Shown here: positions 25,467 to 36,100 of the stretch, piece after piece
Layout of the letters: each line of letters begins with the position of its first letter
Position numbering within the stretch: position 1 is the stretch's first letter
Assembly: GCF_004117055.1 (NCBI RefSeq)
Contig: NZ_CP026363.1
Location: 2,968,001-3,032,000, forward strand
DNA from: Brevibacillus agri
GTDB lineage: Bacteria > Bacillota > Bacilli > Brevibacillales > Brevibacillaceae
Direction: 5' to 3'
Length of the DNA: 64,000 nucleotides
Made by a program: the position numbers and the translations under genes
The notes under the pieces: model-generated
Databases searched by the model: none
The model's input: the letters and a program-made list of their open reading frames with translations, nothing else
What the model was told of the DNA's origin: nothing

Positions 25467-28400
25467 ATGGATAAATTGAAGAAGTACATTTACGAGCTGG
25501 TCGCAGACCGGAAGCTATCGGCCAAGGAAGCGACGGCATACATCACGAGCCTGCAAAAAGCAAGCGAAGCAAAAAGCGATGACATCGCGATTATCGGCAT
25601 CGCCGGACGCTTTCCCAAGGCGAATACGGTACAGCAGTTTTGGGAAAACATTCGCTTTGGCCGAGAATGCCTCGACGACTTTCCTGTCCATCGCAAGGAA
25701 GATGGACAGGCGCTGTTTTCCGACCGGAGCTTTGCGCACAAACGCTTCAAAAAAGCGGGCTATTTGGATGAAATCAGCTTCTTTGATCCAGACATGTTTC
25801 GCATCTCGCCAAAAGAAGCCTTGTCCATGGAGCCTTATCAGCGAATCATGCTGGAGCTTGCCTATGAGACCATGCTCAATGCCGGCTACGAGACGCGGGA
25901 GATCAGCGGCTCCAAGACAGGCGTTTTTATCGGCAAAGACCATGTGACAGGGATCGAGTACCGCCACTACGTCAGCCCGGATATTTTCAGCCTGACCGGC
26001 TCGTGGCCGGGAATTTTGGCAAGCCGCATCTCGTACGTCTACAACCTGAAAGGGCCGAGCATCGTCTTCGATACATCGTGCTCGTCCGGGTTGGTAGGCG
26101 TTCATTTTGCATGCGAATCGTTGCGCAGAAATGAATGTGAGATGGCATTTGTAGGCGGCATCAGCGGCCTTTTCTATTTTCCTCCCGTTAAAGAAGACGG
26201 ATCGCTCGATCAGGTCGAATCCGCCGAAGAGAAGATTCGCGCGTTTGACAAGGAAGCGACAGGCACGGTATGGGGCGAGGGTGGCGGAGGGCTGCTCTTG
26301 AAGCCGTTGTCCAGGGCGCTTGCGGACAACGACGTGATTTACGCCGTCATCAAAGGCAGCGGGATCAACAACAACGGCCTGTCCAAAGGCATTACCGCCC
26401 CCAACGGGGAGGCGCAGGAAGCGCTTTTGAAAAGCGTCTGGAAGCAGGCGCAGATCAACCCGGAAACGATCCGCTACATCGAAGCGCACGGAACAGGCAC
26501 GGTGCTGGGCGATTCCATCGAATTACAGTCGATCATCAACGCCTTTCAAGCTTTTACGTCCAAAAAGCAGTTTTGCGGGGTCGGCTCGGTCAAGACGAAC
26601 ATCGGGCATCTGGTCGGAGCTTCCGGGATTGTCTCGCTCATCAAGGCAGTGATGATGCTCCGGCATGGGGAAATCCCGCCTTCGCTGCACTTCCAGTCGC
26701 CCAGCCCATACATGGACCTGACCAACTCGGCCGTGTTTGTCAACGACGCGCTGACGAAATGGGAGCAGCAGGACCAGCCTGTTCGCATCGGGATTAACTC
26801 GTTTGGATTCAGTGGAACGAATTGCCACGTTTTGCTCGAGGAACCGCCCAAGGCCGTCCGGCAAGCCAGCCGCGGACAAGACAGCTACTTGCTTGTCCTG
26901 TCGGCGAGAAGCGAGCAAAAACTCCAGGAGCTGGCGAAGCAATACCAGCAGTTTTTACTGGCAAACCGGGACGTCCACCTGGGGGATTTGTGCTTTACCG
27001 CCAGCGCGTCGCGCCATCATTATGCGCACCGGGCGACGATTGTGTTCGACAGCTATGAAGATTTGTTAGTGAAGGTAAATGAGCTGAAAACGGCGAACCG
27101 CGTATCCGCGTGGACGGCAAACCCGGCGATCCGCTACCAACGGCACGAAGTCGTGCCGGACAGCAAGCAGACAGTCGAGGCGTGGGAAATCAGGGAACGA
27201 GCGAAAAAATCGTTAGATAGGCAAGCAAACAAAGCGATCAAGGAATGGATCGGGAAGACATCTGACCAGAGGCTGATCTGGGAGCAGGTCGCGTCGCTGT
27301 ACATACAAGGAGCAACCATTGACTGGGGGATGCTTTACTGTGGTGGCCGCAAGCTGGCGCTGCCGGGAAATATACTGGAGCGGCAAAAGTTTTGGCCCGC
27401 AGGCGCACAGCCCAAAAAAGCAGAGGCAGACTTTCTTTACCAAGTGGCCTGGAAGGAAGAAGCTCTGCCCGCCACGGACAGCGAGCAGCAAACGGCTTGC
27501 GATACGGTGCTGCTGATTGTCGATGCGGCAGATACAGCCATCTGGCGGGCGCTTTTTTTGCAAAAACACCAAGCGAGACGCCTGGTGACAGTCGAGCTGG
27601 GAGCGCGCTCTGCGCAAGTCGCGCCAGACTATTTCCAGGTTTCGCGCACGCTGGACGATATCGCCGCCTTTTGCGCGCAGCTCGATTTGGCGTCGCTCGC
27701 TCAGATTGTGTTCATGCCTCCGGCTCGCGCTGCACTGCCGGAGTCGTTGGCCGCTTTTCGCTCGGCCATGGATCAGACCGCCGGGTCGCTGCTGCTTTTC
27801 GCCAAAGCGCTCGCTACGACAGGCAAGCTGGCAAACGAAATCGACGTCGTCCTGCTGACGCAAAACGCTCAGGCGGTACAGCCGGGCGATGCGGCCTGCG
27901 ATCCTTTTCACCATATGCTGGGCGGACTGGGAAAATCGCTTCGCCAAGAAAACTACGGCTTGTCCGTGCGCCATATCGACATCAGCCCGGACGGCTTCGC
28001 GCCTGAGCCGCTTTTCGCCGAGCTAGGGCGGAAAGGGACGGACTACTCCGTAGCGCTGCGCCAAAACCGTCGCTACATGGAAATTATCGAAAGAGCAAAG
28101 CAGACGGGCGCGCAGGAGGACGGCTTCGCGGTCGAAGCAGGCGATGTGTTTCTGATAACGGGCGGGCTGGGCCAGTTGGGAACGGAAGTATGCAAGTACT
28201 TGAGCCAGAAAAACAAAGTCAAGCTGATCGTGCTCGGCAAGACGATGCTGCCGGACCGGGAGACGTGGCCGGCCGTGCTGCGGGAGCCGTCAGACAAAAG
28301 CTTGGCGGATAAAATCAACGCGGTGCTCGCTGTGGAAGCGCTAGGCTCCACGCTTGACTACCACTGTGCAGACATATGCGACGAAGCGCAGTTGCAGCGA

Positions 28401-31400
28401 ACCGTTCAGGCGATCCGCCAGACACACCAGCGATTTGCCGGAGTGATTCATTGCGCGGGCATAGGCGTTGGCGAACTGGAAGATGCGGCGCTCGGCGAAG
28501 CGGAGTTTGCGCGCAGACATGCCGTGAAAACAGACGGGAGCTGGCTCTTGTACACGCTTACGCAGGAGATCGACACCGGGTTTTACCTGTTCTTTTCCTC
28601 GGCGGTATCCGTCACGGGTGGACGCGGGGCGCTTGGCTATGCCACTGGCAATGCCTTTTTGGACGGCTGGGCAGAAGCGATCAGGCGGCAAGGCAAAAAA
28701 GTATTCTCCATCAACTGGGCTACGTGGGAGGAGACGGCCGAGCGGCTTTCGATGCAGGAGGAACGGCACGTTTTCCGCTTTCTGCCTACCCATCAGGCGC
28801 TGCAAGCGCTCGACTCGATTCTCCGCCGCCAAATGTTCCGGACAATCGTCGGCCAGTTCAATCAGGCGAACGAACTGCTGGAGCTTGCGCACATCTGGCC
28901 GTTCCGCTTGGCAGATGAAGTGAAGAAAGACGTGTTCCGCCAGACGGCAAAGCCGGGGCGTGCAGCCGCCGCACCTGTACCCGTGACGCTCAAGGAGCAG
29001 GACGGATTTACCGCGACGCAAAAAGAGCTGGCACAAGTATGGGCAGAGGTGCTCGGACTGTCCTCGATCAGCCTGTTCGACACGTTCCATCAGTTGGGCG
29101 GCGATTCGATCCACGCTGCCCAGTTGTACAAGCAGTGGAACGAGAAGTACCCGGGCACGCTTCACGTCGCAGACCTTTACCTGTATCCGACCATTTTTGA
29201 AATGGCGAACTACTTGGACGGCAAAAAGGCACCAAAGCCTGCCGCGCTTACCGTCGAGTCGATCCTCGAAGGGTACAAAACGAGCAAATACTCGCAGGAG
29301 GAAACCAAGCGGCTGCTGGAACAGTGGACCGCTTTTTCAGCAGGCGAGACTGCGCCGTCCGAACAAAAGGACGAGTACGCGATCATCGGCTACGCCTGCC
29401 AATTTCCGCTGGCGGAAAACGCCGAGCAGTTTTGGACCAACCTGACCGCAGGCGTCAATGCGATCCGCCCGTTTCCCGCCTCCCGAAGAAAGGATACCGA
29501 CCGCTTTTTGAGCGCAACCCAAACCTACTGCCAGGGCGGCTACCTGGAACAGATCGACCGCTTTGACTCCGCGTTCTTCCACATCGCGCCCAAGGAAGCA
29601 GAGCTGATGGACCCGGAACAGCGCCTGCTTTTGCAAAACGTGTACGAGGCCCTGGAAACCAGCGGGCTTGGCGGGAAAAGCCTGTTCGGGACGAAAACGG
29701 GCGTGTACATCGGCAAAGACACGACCGGGCGCAACGAGTACAACAACATGATTGATATTCAGCACCCGCTGAAGGTCACCTCTGGCTCGACAGGCATACT
29801 CGCGAGCCGGATCGCCTATTTCCTCAATCTGAAAGGCCCTTGCCTCGTTGTGGACACAGCGTGTTCCTCGAGTCTCGCAGCACTGTGTCTGGCCGCCCAG
29901 GCTTTGCAGGCGGGGCAAATTGATGTGGCGATTGTAGCGGGCGTTTCTCTGGCCTATTTGCCGACGCAGCACAATTCGCTGATTGATTCCGCCGACGAGA
30001 CGATTCGCCCGTTCGATGCGCAGGCAAACGGCACGATGTGGGGAGAGGGAGTAGGCACGATTGTGCTGAAGCGGCTCGATCAGGCGGTGCGCGACAACCA
30101 CGCCATTCACGCTGTGGTCAAAGGCTCGGCGATGAATAACAACGGAGCGTCGAACGGAATTACCGCACCGAATGCGGAAGCGCAGGAAAAAGCGCTGGTC
30201 GAGGCGTGGCAGGCAGCCAAGATTGATCCCGAAACAATAACGTATCTCGAGGCGCACGCCACCGGAACGAGATTGGGCGATCCGATCGAGCTGAAGGGCA
30301 TCGCCAATGCTTTTCGCAGATTTACCGATAAAAAGCAATTTTGCGGGGTCGGTACGGTAAAAGCGAACATCGGCCACCTGGTCGGAGCGTCGGGGATGGC
30401 TTCGGTCATCAAAATGATTTTGGCCTTCAAGCACGGGCAATTGCCCCCGGTCGCCAACTTCCGGCAGCCGAATCCGTTCATCGAATTTGCCGATTCTCCG
30501 GTCTATGTCAACGACAAGCTGCAGAAATGGCGTGCAGCCGAGACGCCGCGCCGATGCGGCATCAGCTCGTTCGGATTCAGCGGGACGAATTGCCATGTGC
30601 TGCTGGAAGAACCGCCTGCGTCCACTCCGGCGAAGCGCGAGAGCAGTCCGGGCTGGCAGCTTCTGGCGTTGTCGGCGAAGACGAAAAGCTCCTTGCGCGC
30701 GCTACTCAGCCGCTACGCCCGATACCTCAACGAGACGCCGGCGGTCGATGTGCCCGATTTGTGCTATACGGCCAATGCGACTCGCGGCCATTACGAGCAC
30801 CGCGTAGCGATCCTGTTCCGCGATCAGGCCGAGTTGCGGGAAAAATGCAAATACGCGGACGCGACAGGGCTGGAAAATACGCAGGAGGCTGCCGAGCGCG
30901 GGATTTTCTACAAGGCGAGCCGCGTCATCGTGGACGAAAACGATCCGTCTGAAAACGGGATCATGGAGGAAGAAAAAGTCAAGCGGACGGCGCTCGCGGA
31001 AAGAACGATCCGGCAATACAAGGAAAACGGAACCGCGTTTGCGCTGGACAGCCTGCAAACCATCGCCGCCATGTACACGGACGGGGCCGATATCGAGTGG
31101 CAGCGCCTGTATGCAAAAGAGCAGCACCACATCATCGCATTGCCAGCCTATCCGTACGAATCGGTCCGTCACTGGATCGGGACCGGGCCGCAAAACTCCG
31201 AAGGCCCGGCGCAAACAACAGACACATGCTATCGCCTGCATTGGGTGCGCGACGACAAAGCGACAGCACCGTTGCGGCAAGCTGGCGCGAAACCGGGCAC
31301 GTGGCTGTTTTTGAGCGGAACGGGCTACAGGAGTCATGAGTTGCTCGTGGAGCTACAAGCGCGGGAAGCGGATGTCATCGAAGTTGCTTTCGGCGCTGCT

Positions 31401-33167
31401 TTTGAAAAAGGCGGCGATCGTCAATACAAGATCGGCTCGGCGGACGATTTTCCGCGCTTGCTGCAAGAGCTGGCGCACCGGGACATTCGCCACATCGTCC
31501 ACTGCATGGGCATGACGGAGGAGAAGCTCGCATGTGCGGACGACTTTCACGAGTGGGAAAACCGGAGCGTCTACAGCTTCTGCCAGCTTGTGTGCGAGCT
31601 GTTGAACCAGTCGTATCACCAGGAGATCAACCTGTATCTTTTGGGCGACCAGGCGTTTTCGGTGACCAGGCGAGAAGCCGCCTTGAACCCGCAGCACGCC
31701 GTTTTGTTCGGCCTGGCAAAAGTGGTCGCGCAGGAGTACCCGCAGTTGAAATGCCGCTGCATTGATCTGGACAGCGCTACTGCGCCGTCTACGCTCTGGG
31801 CTGAGTGGGAAGCGGGAGAGGAAGACTTCCAGGTGGCGTATCGGGAAAATGTCCGATATGTCGAACGGCTGGAAGCGCAGACGCTGCAAGCGGCAGAGCC
31901 GCAGGCCGTCTCCATCCGGGAAAACGGCGTCTACCTGGTTACGGGCGGGCTTGGCGATATCGGGCTGAAAGTTGCTCATTATCTCGGCAAAAAGCAGCCC
32001 GTGCACCTGTGCCTGCTCGCCAGAAGCGCCTTTCCTGCGCGCGAGCAATGGGCCGAAATTGTCCGGGAGCAGCCCCATTCCGCACTGGCGGGCCAAATCG
32101 GGCAAATCCGCAGCATCGAGGACAGCGGGTCCAGCGTAGAAGTGCATACGGTGGATGTGGCCGATGAGCGCAGGCTGGCCGATGTGTTGCAGACGATCCG
32201 CCAGCAATACGGTGCGATCCATGGTGTTTTCCATTGCGCGGGTGTGGCAGGCGAAGGTCTGCTCATCAACAAAGGACGAGCCAAAATCGCGCAAGTGCTC
32301 GCTCCAAAGGTCGTCGGCACCTGGCTGTTGGACCGTTACACCGAGCAGGACCGCCTCGACTTTTTTGTCCTGTTTTCCTCGGTAACCAGCTTGCTCGGCG
32401 GGCTCGGACAGGCGGATTACACGGCGGCCAACGCCTATTTGGACGCGTTTAGCGACTACAGGCAAGCCAAAGGCCGACAGAGCGTGACGATCAACTGGCC
32501 TGCCTGGAACGACACAGGCATGGCGGCGCGATACCGCATCCAGAAAGAGGCTTCGCCGTTTTGCGGCATGCATCCGGACAAGGCGATCGGCATTTTGGAT
32601 GCGGTGCTGAGACGAAAGCTCGCGCGCGTCATCGTCGGCGAACTGAACGAGGCGCATTTTCAGACCCACCGCTATCCGTTGCCTTTTGCCATCTCGCCGG
32701 AAATCAGGAGCATGTTCGCGCGTCCTGTTGCTTGGGAGCCGGAGACAGCGGACGCCACACCGCTTGCGCCGATGCTCACAGGCAGGACCGACCACACGTA
32801 CAGCGCGGTGGAAACGCGCCTGGCCGCCGTTTGGCAAAAAGTATTGGGGATCCCGGAAGCGAATGTGTACCAGTCTTTTCAGGAGGCAGGCGGAAACTCC
32901 ATTCTCGCGACCAGTCTCGTCAAAGAAATCGAGCAGCTCTACCCGGGGCGGATCAACATCGCCACGCTGTTCGCCTATCCTTCGATTGCGAAAATGGCGG
33001 AATATCTGGAAAACAAGCCGAGTGCCCACGAGACGCCCCGCAAGGCCGGACAGAGCGAGACGGTCCCCTTGCAGGACAAACTGAGCGATTTTCTCAAGGG
33101 CAATGTTTCGATGGAAAACATATTGGACTACCTAGACCAGAAAGAGTGGGGAGAAGAAGATGAGTAG
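25467..33167 (+). CDS. Trans-AT-type PKS, two modules: KS-KR-ACP-KS-KR-ACP
   Basis: 2566 residues. An N-terminal helical docking segment, KS1 (about 25580-26850; DTSCSSGL, EAHGTGT, NIGHL), a KS-to-KR linker without any acyltransferase, KR1 (28140-28780; TGGLGQLG and active Tyr in GYATGNAF), ACP1 (GGDSIHA), KS2 (29370-30620; DTACSSSL, EAHATGT, NIGHL), KR2 (31915-32560; DYTAANAY) and ACP2 (GGNSILA), then a C-terminal docking tail. All KS triads and KR tyrosines are present, so two extensions with reduction to alcohols are predicted. Malonyl units must come from an acyltransferase encoded elsewhere. It overlaps the next gene by eight bases. Confidence 0.92.
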   Translation: MDKLKKYIYELVADRKLSAKEATAYITSLQKASEAKSDDIAIIGIAGRFPKANTVQQFWENIRFGRECLDDFPVHRKEDGQALFSDRSFAHKRFKKAGYLDEISFFDPDMFRISPKEALSMEPYQRIMLELAYETMLNAGYETREISGSKTGVFIGKDHVTGIEYRHYVSPDIFSLTGSWPGILASRISYVYNLKGPSIVFDTSCSSGLVGVHFACESLRRNECEMAFVGGISGLFYFPPVKEDGSLDQVESAEEKIRAFDKEATGTVWGEGGGGLLLKPLSRALADNDVIYAVIKGSGINNNGLSKGITAPNGEAQEALLKSVWKQAQINPETIRYIEAHGTGTVLGDSIELQSIINAFQAFTSKKQFCGVGSVKTNIGHLVGASGIVSLIKAVMMLRHGEIPPSLHFQSPSPYMDLTNSAVFVNDALTKWEQQDQPVRIGINSFGFSGTNCHVLLEEPPKAVRQASRGQDSYLLVLSARSEQKLQELAKQYQQFLLANRDVHLGDLCFTASASRHHYAHRATIVFDSYEDLLVKVNELKTANRVSAWTANPAIRYQRHEVVPDSKQTVEAWEIRERAKKSLDRQANKAIKEWIGKTSDQRLIWEQVASLYIQGATIDWGMLYCGGRKLALPGNILERQKFWPAGAQPKKAEADFLYQVAWKEEALPATDSEQQTACDTVLLIVDAADTAIWRALFLQKHQARRLVTVELGARSAQVAPDYFQVSRTLDDIAAFCAQLDLASLAQIVFMPPARAALPESLAAFRSAMDQTAGSLLLFAKALATTGKLANEIDVVLLTQNAQAVQPGDAACDPFHHMLGGLGKSLRQENYGLSVRHIDISPDGFAPEPLFAELGRKGTDYSVALRQNRRYMEIIERAKQTGAQEDGFAVEAGDVFLITGGLGQLGTEVCKYLSQKNKVKLIVLGKTMLPDRETWPAVLREPSDKSLADKINAVLAVEALGSTLDYHCADICDEAQLQRTVQAIRQTHQRFAGVIHCAGIGVGELEDAALGEAEFARRHAVKTDGSWLLYTLTQEIDTGFYLFFSSAVSVTGGRGALGYATGNAFLDGWAEAIRRQGKKVFSINWATWEETAERLSMQEERHVFRFLPTHQALQALDSILRRQMFRTIVGQFNQANELLELAHIWPFRLADEVKKDVFRQTAKPGRAAAAPVPVTLKEQDGFTATQKELAQVWAEVLGLSSISLFDTFHQLGGDSIHAAQLYKQWNEKYPGTLHVADLYLYPTIFEMANYLDGKKAPKPAALTVESILEGYKTSKYSQEETKRLLEQWTAFSAGETAPSEQKDEYAIIGYACQFPLAENAEQFWTNLTAGVNAIRPFPASRRKDTDRFLSATQTYCQGGYLEQIDRFDSAFFHIAPKEAELMDPEQRLLLQNVYEALETSGLGGKSLFGTKTGVYIGKDTTGRNEYNNMIDIQHPLKVTSGSTGILASRIAYFLNLKGPCLVVDTACSSSLAALCLAAQALQAGQIDVAIVAGVSLAYLPTQHNSLIDSADETIRPFDAQANGTMWGEGVGTIVLKRLDQAVRDNHAIHAVVKGSAMNNNGASNGITAPNAEAQEKALVEAWQAAKIDPETITYLEAHATGTRLGDPIELKGIANAFRRFTDKKQFCGVGTVKANIGHLVGASGMASVIKMILAFKHGQLPPVANFRQPNPFIEFADSPVYVNDKLQKWRAAETPRRCGISSFGFSGTNCHVLLEEPPASTPAKRESSPGWQLLALSAKTKSSLRALLSRYARYLNETPAVDVPDLCYTANATRGHYEHRVAILFRDQAELREKCKYADATGLENTQEAAERGIFYKASRVIVDENDPSENGIMEEEKVKRTALAERTIRQYKENGTAFALDSLQTIAAMYTDGADIEWQRLYAKEQHHIIALPAYPYESVRHWIGTGPQNSEGPAQTTDTCYRLHWVRDDKATAPLRQAGAKPGTWLFLSGTGYRSHELLVELQAREADVIEVAFGAAFEKGGDRQYKIGSADDFPRLLQELAHRDIRHIVHCMGMTEEKLACADDFHEWENRSVYSFCQLVCELLNQSYHQEINLYLLGDQAFSVTRREAALNPQHAVLFGLAKVVAQEYPQLKCRCIDLDSATAPSTLWAEWEAGEEDFQVAYRENVRYVERLEAQTLQAAEPQAVSIRENGVYLVTGGLGDIGLKVAHYLGKKQPVHLCLLARSAFPAREQWAEIVREQPHSALAGQIGQIRSIEDSGSSVEVHTVDVADERRLADVLQTIRQQYGAIHGVFHCAGVAGEGLLINKGRAKIAQVLAPKVVGTWLLDRYTEQDRLDFFVLFSSVTSLLGGLGQADYTAANAYLDAFSDYRQAKGRQSVTINWPAWNDTGMAARYRIQKEASPFCGMHPDKAIGILDAVLRRKLARVIVGELNEAHFQTHRYPLPFAISPEIRSMFARPVAWEPETADATPLAPMLTGRTDHTYSAVETRLAAVWQKVLGIPEANVYQSFQEAGGNSILATSLVKEIEQLYPGRINIATLFAYPSIAKMAEYLENKPSAHETPRKAGQSETVPLQDKLSDFLKGNVSMENILDYLDQKEWGEEDE

Positions 33168-36100
33168 CCGAAAAGAGATGAATGACAGCATCCTGCAACT
33201 GCTGAAAGCGGGACATCTCAGCCAGGAAATGGCGGTTTCCATTTTGGAAAAGCTGAATCGCCATCCAGAGCGCAAGAGCCGTCAGGACATTGCTGTCATC
33301 GGCATGGCCTGCCGCTTCCCCGGAGCGAGCAGCCCCCAGCAGTTTTGGGACAATCTGGTCCAGGGAGTAAACAGCATCGGCTACTTTCCGGAAGAGCGGT
33401 TGCGCGATTTGTCCGGCTTCCTGCCAGAGCTGGAAGAGATGCTGGAGAGCGCCCATCACCAGGCTGGCTACCTCGATCAGATTTGCTGCTTCGATCACTC
33501 TTTTTTCCAGATCGGACAAAACGAAGCGCTGGCGATGGAGCCGTATCAGCGCCTGTTTCTGGAGACGGCCTACCACGCGCTGGAGGACGCCGGATACGGG
33601 GGAGCGAGGCTGAAGCATTCCAACACGGGCGTGTTTGTGGGACTGGAGACGGCTTACCAGTCCCATTATCGCTCGCTCTTGCAAAACGAAGATATTTCTT
33701 CGCTGGTCGGCTCGCTCGTGGGGCTGTTGTCCAACCGGATTTCGTATTTTCTGGACTTGCGCGGGCCTGCTTTCGTGCTCAATACGGCGTGCTCATCGGG
33801 GCTTGTCGCCTTGCATCAGGCGTGCACGGCCCTGGCGAACAACGAATGTGAAGCAGCGCTGGTCGGCGGCGTGAATCTGATGGTCATTCCGCAGGTGACC
33901 GGGAAGCTGCACGATCTGGAGACGTCGGACGGCAGAGTGAAGGCGTTTGACAAACATGCGGACGGAACGATCTGGAGCGAAGGAATCACAGCCGTGATGC
34001 TCAAGCCGTTGGCGAAGGCGCGCGAGGATCGCGACCCGATCTACGCGGTTATTAAAGGAAGCGGCGTCAATGCCGACGGCGCTTCCAACGGCTTGACCGC
34101 CCCCAATCCGGATGCCGAGACGCAATTGTTTTTGCGCACGTGGGAAAAAGCCAAAATCGATCCGCTGTCCATCTCGTACATCGAAGCGCACGGCACAGGG
34201 ACGCTGTTGGGCGATTCGATCGAATTGCAGGCGATCAACGACGCCTTTCAAAAATCTGCGTCCCGGCCCCATGTGTGCGGGATCGGCTCGGTCAAGACGA
34301 ATATCGGCCATACGGTTGCCGCATCGGGTCTGGCGTCGCTCATCAAAGTCGTGCTCGCCCTCCGGCACAAAAAAATTCCCGCTACGCTGCACTACCAGTC
34401 TCCGAACCCTTTTCTCGATCCGCGCAACGCTGCGGTCGAAATCGTGACCGAGCTAAGAGACTGGAAAAGAGGGGGCACCCCGCTGCGCGCAGGGGTCAAT
34501 TCCTTTGGCTTCAGCGGCACCAATTGCCATGTCGTCGTGGAAGAGGCGCCGGAAAGCGACCGCCCGGAAACGGAAACAGAAGCGGAGCCGTTGCCGCCGG
34601 TGCATCTTTTGACGCTCTCCGCCAAAAGCAAGTCGTCCTTGGCGGAGTTGCTAAAAGCCTACCATTCCTATTTGCAAACTCACTCATCCATAAATCTGGC
34701 GGACTTGTGCTATACGGCAAACACGGGTCGCGGGCAATACGAAAACCGGGTCGCGTTCGTATTCCAGTCGATAGAAGAGTTGCGGCAGCAATTGCGCGTA
34801 GCCGATTTGTCCGGAGCAGAAGGGGCGAAAGACAAAGGAATGTACCTCTTTGAGAGTGCCGAATCCAGCCGTGACGGCAGCACTCCCGCCAGCTCTTTTG
34901 CTGGCTTGGGCGAGCATGCCGAGACTGACGGTGACGGCTGGCTGACGAAAGCGTCGCTGGAAAAGCTGGCGGAGCAATACGTCGCGGGAATGTCGATCCC
35001 GTGGGAGACGGTGTACCGCCAACCGCGGCAAAAGCTGAATTTGCCCGTGTATCCCTTTGAAAAAATCAAAATCTGGCCGACGGCGGACAAAAAAGCGCAA
35101 GGCCCTTTGCCAAGCGCATCGGGAACAAGCGGGCATGCGAGCGAAGCGCCAGCCGCACTACCCGCAGCCGAGCAGGCTCTCTATCAGCGCATCCAGTGGG
35201 TCCCTGCCGAGCCTTTGTCCACACAAGCACAGAAACGAGCGAAGGTGCTGGTCATCACCGACTCTACCGATTGGGGCTACGAGCTGGCCGACGCCATCGC
35301 GACGCACAGCGAGCGCGTCGTGCATGCCCGGCTGACGACTTCCTATCGCCAAGAAAGTGCCACCGAGTATGGGCTTACTTGCTCGCAAGCCGATTTTGAG
35401 CGGCTCATTCGCGATACAAGCGAGGCTGCTTTTAGCAAAGTCGTATTCGCGGTCGTAAAGGCGCCCGGATTGGCCAGCGACGATGCCGAGCAGCTTTTGC
35501 ACGCGCTGTTTTTCTTGACGAAAGCATTGGCGAAAAATCGTCCTGCCCCCAGCGAAATCGTCTTGGTCGGGAAAAACGCCCAGCGGGTTCTGCCGGACGA
35601 TCACACCGTCCAGCCGGAGTTCGCGGCCTTGTTCGGAATGGGAAAAGTCATTCGCGAAGAGTACAGCGCACTTCCTTGCAAGTGCATCGACTTCGACGAT
35701 GCCACACCTGTCAGCGACATCGCGGCGGAAGCGTTGGGCAGTAGCGGACATTACCAGATCGCGTATCGTTCTGGACAAAGATACTATCCTGAGCTGGCGC
35801 CATTGGATTTGTCTGCGGTCGGCGACAGCGGCCTGCGCTTCAAGGAGCAAGGGGTGTACGTCATTACAGGCGGCACGGGCGGCATCGGCCTTGCGCTTGC
35901 GAAGCATATCGCCCAGCACCACCGGGTGAAACTCGTTCTCATCAGCCGCAGCGCATTGCCCGAGCGTGCCCTGTGGGACGAGTTCAGCCAGCACGAGCAC
36001 GATAAGCAGGGCAGGCTGCTTCACCATCTGCAAAGCTTGGAGAGCAACGGCTCCCGGGTGTTTACATACAGCGCCGACGTAGCCAACCGGGATGAGATCG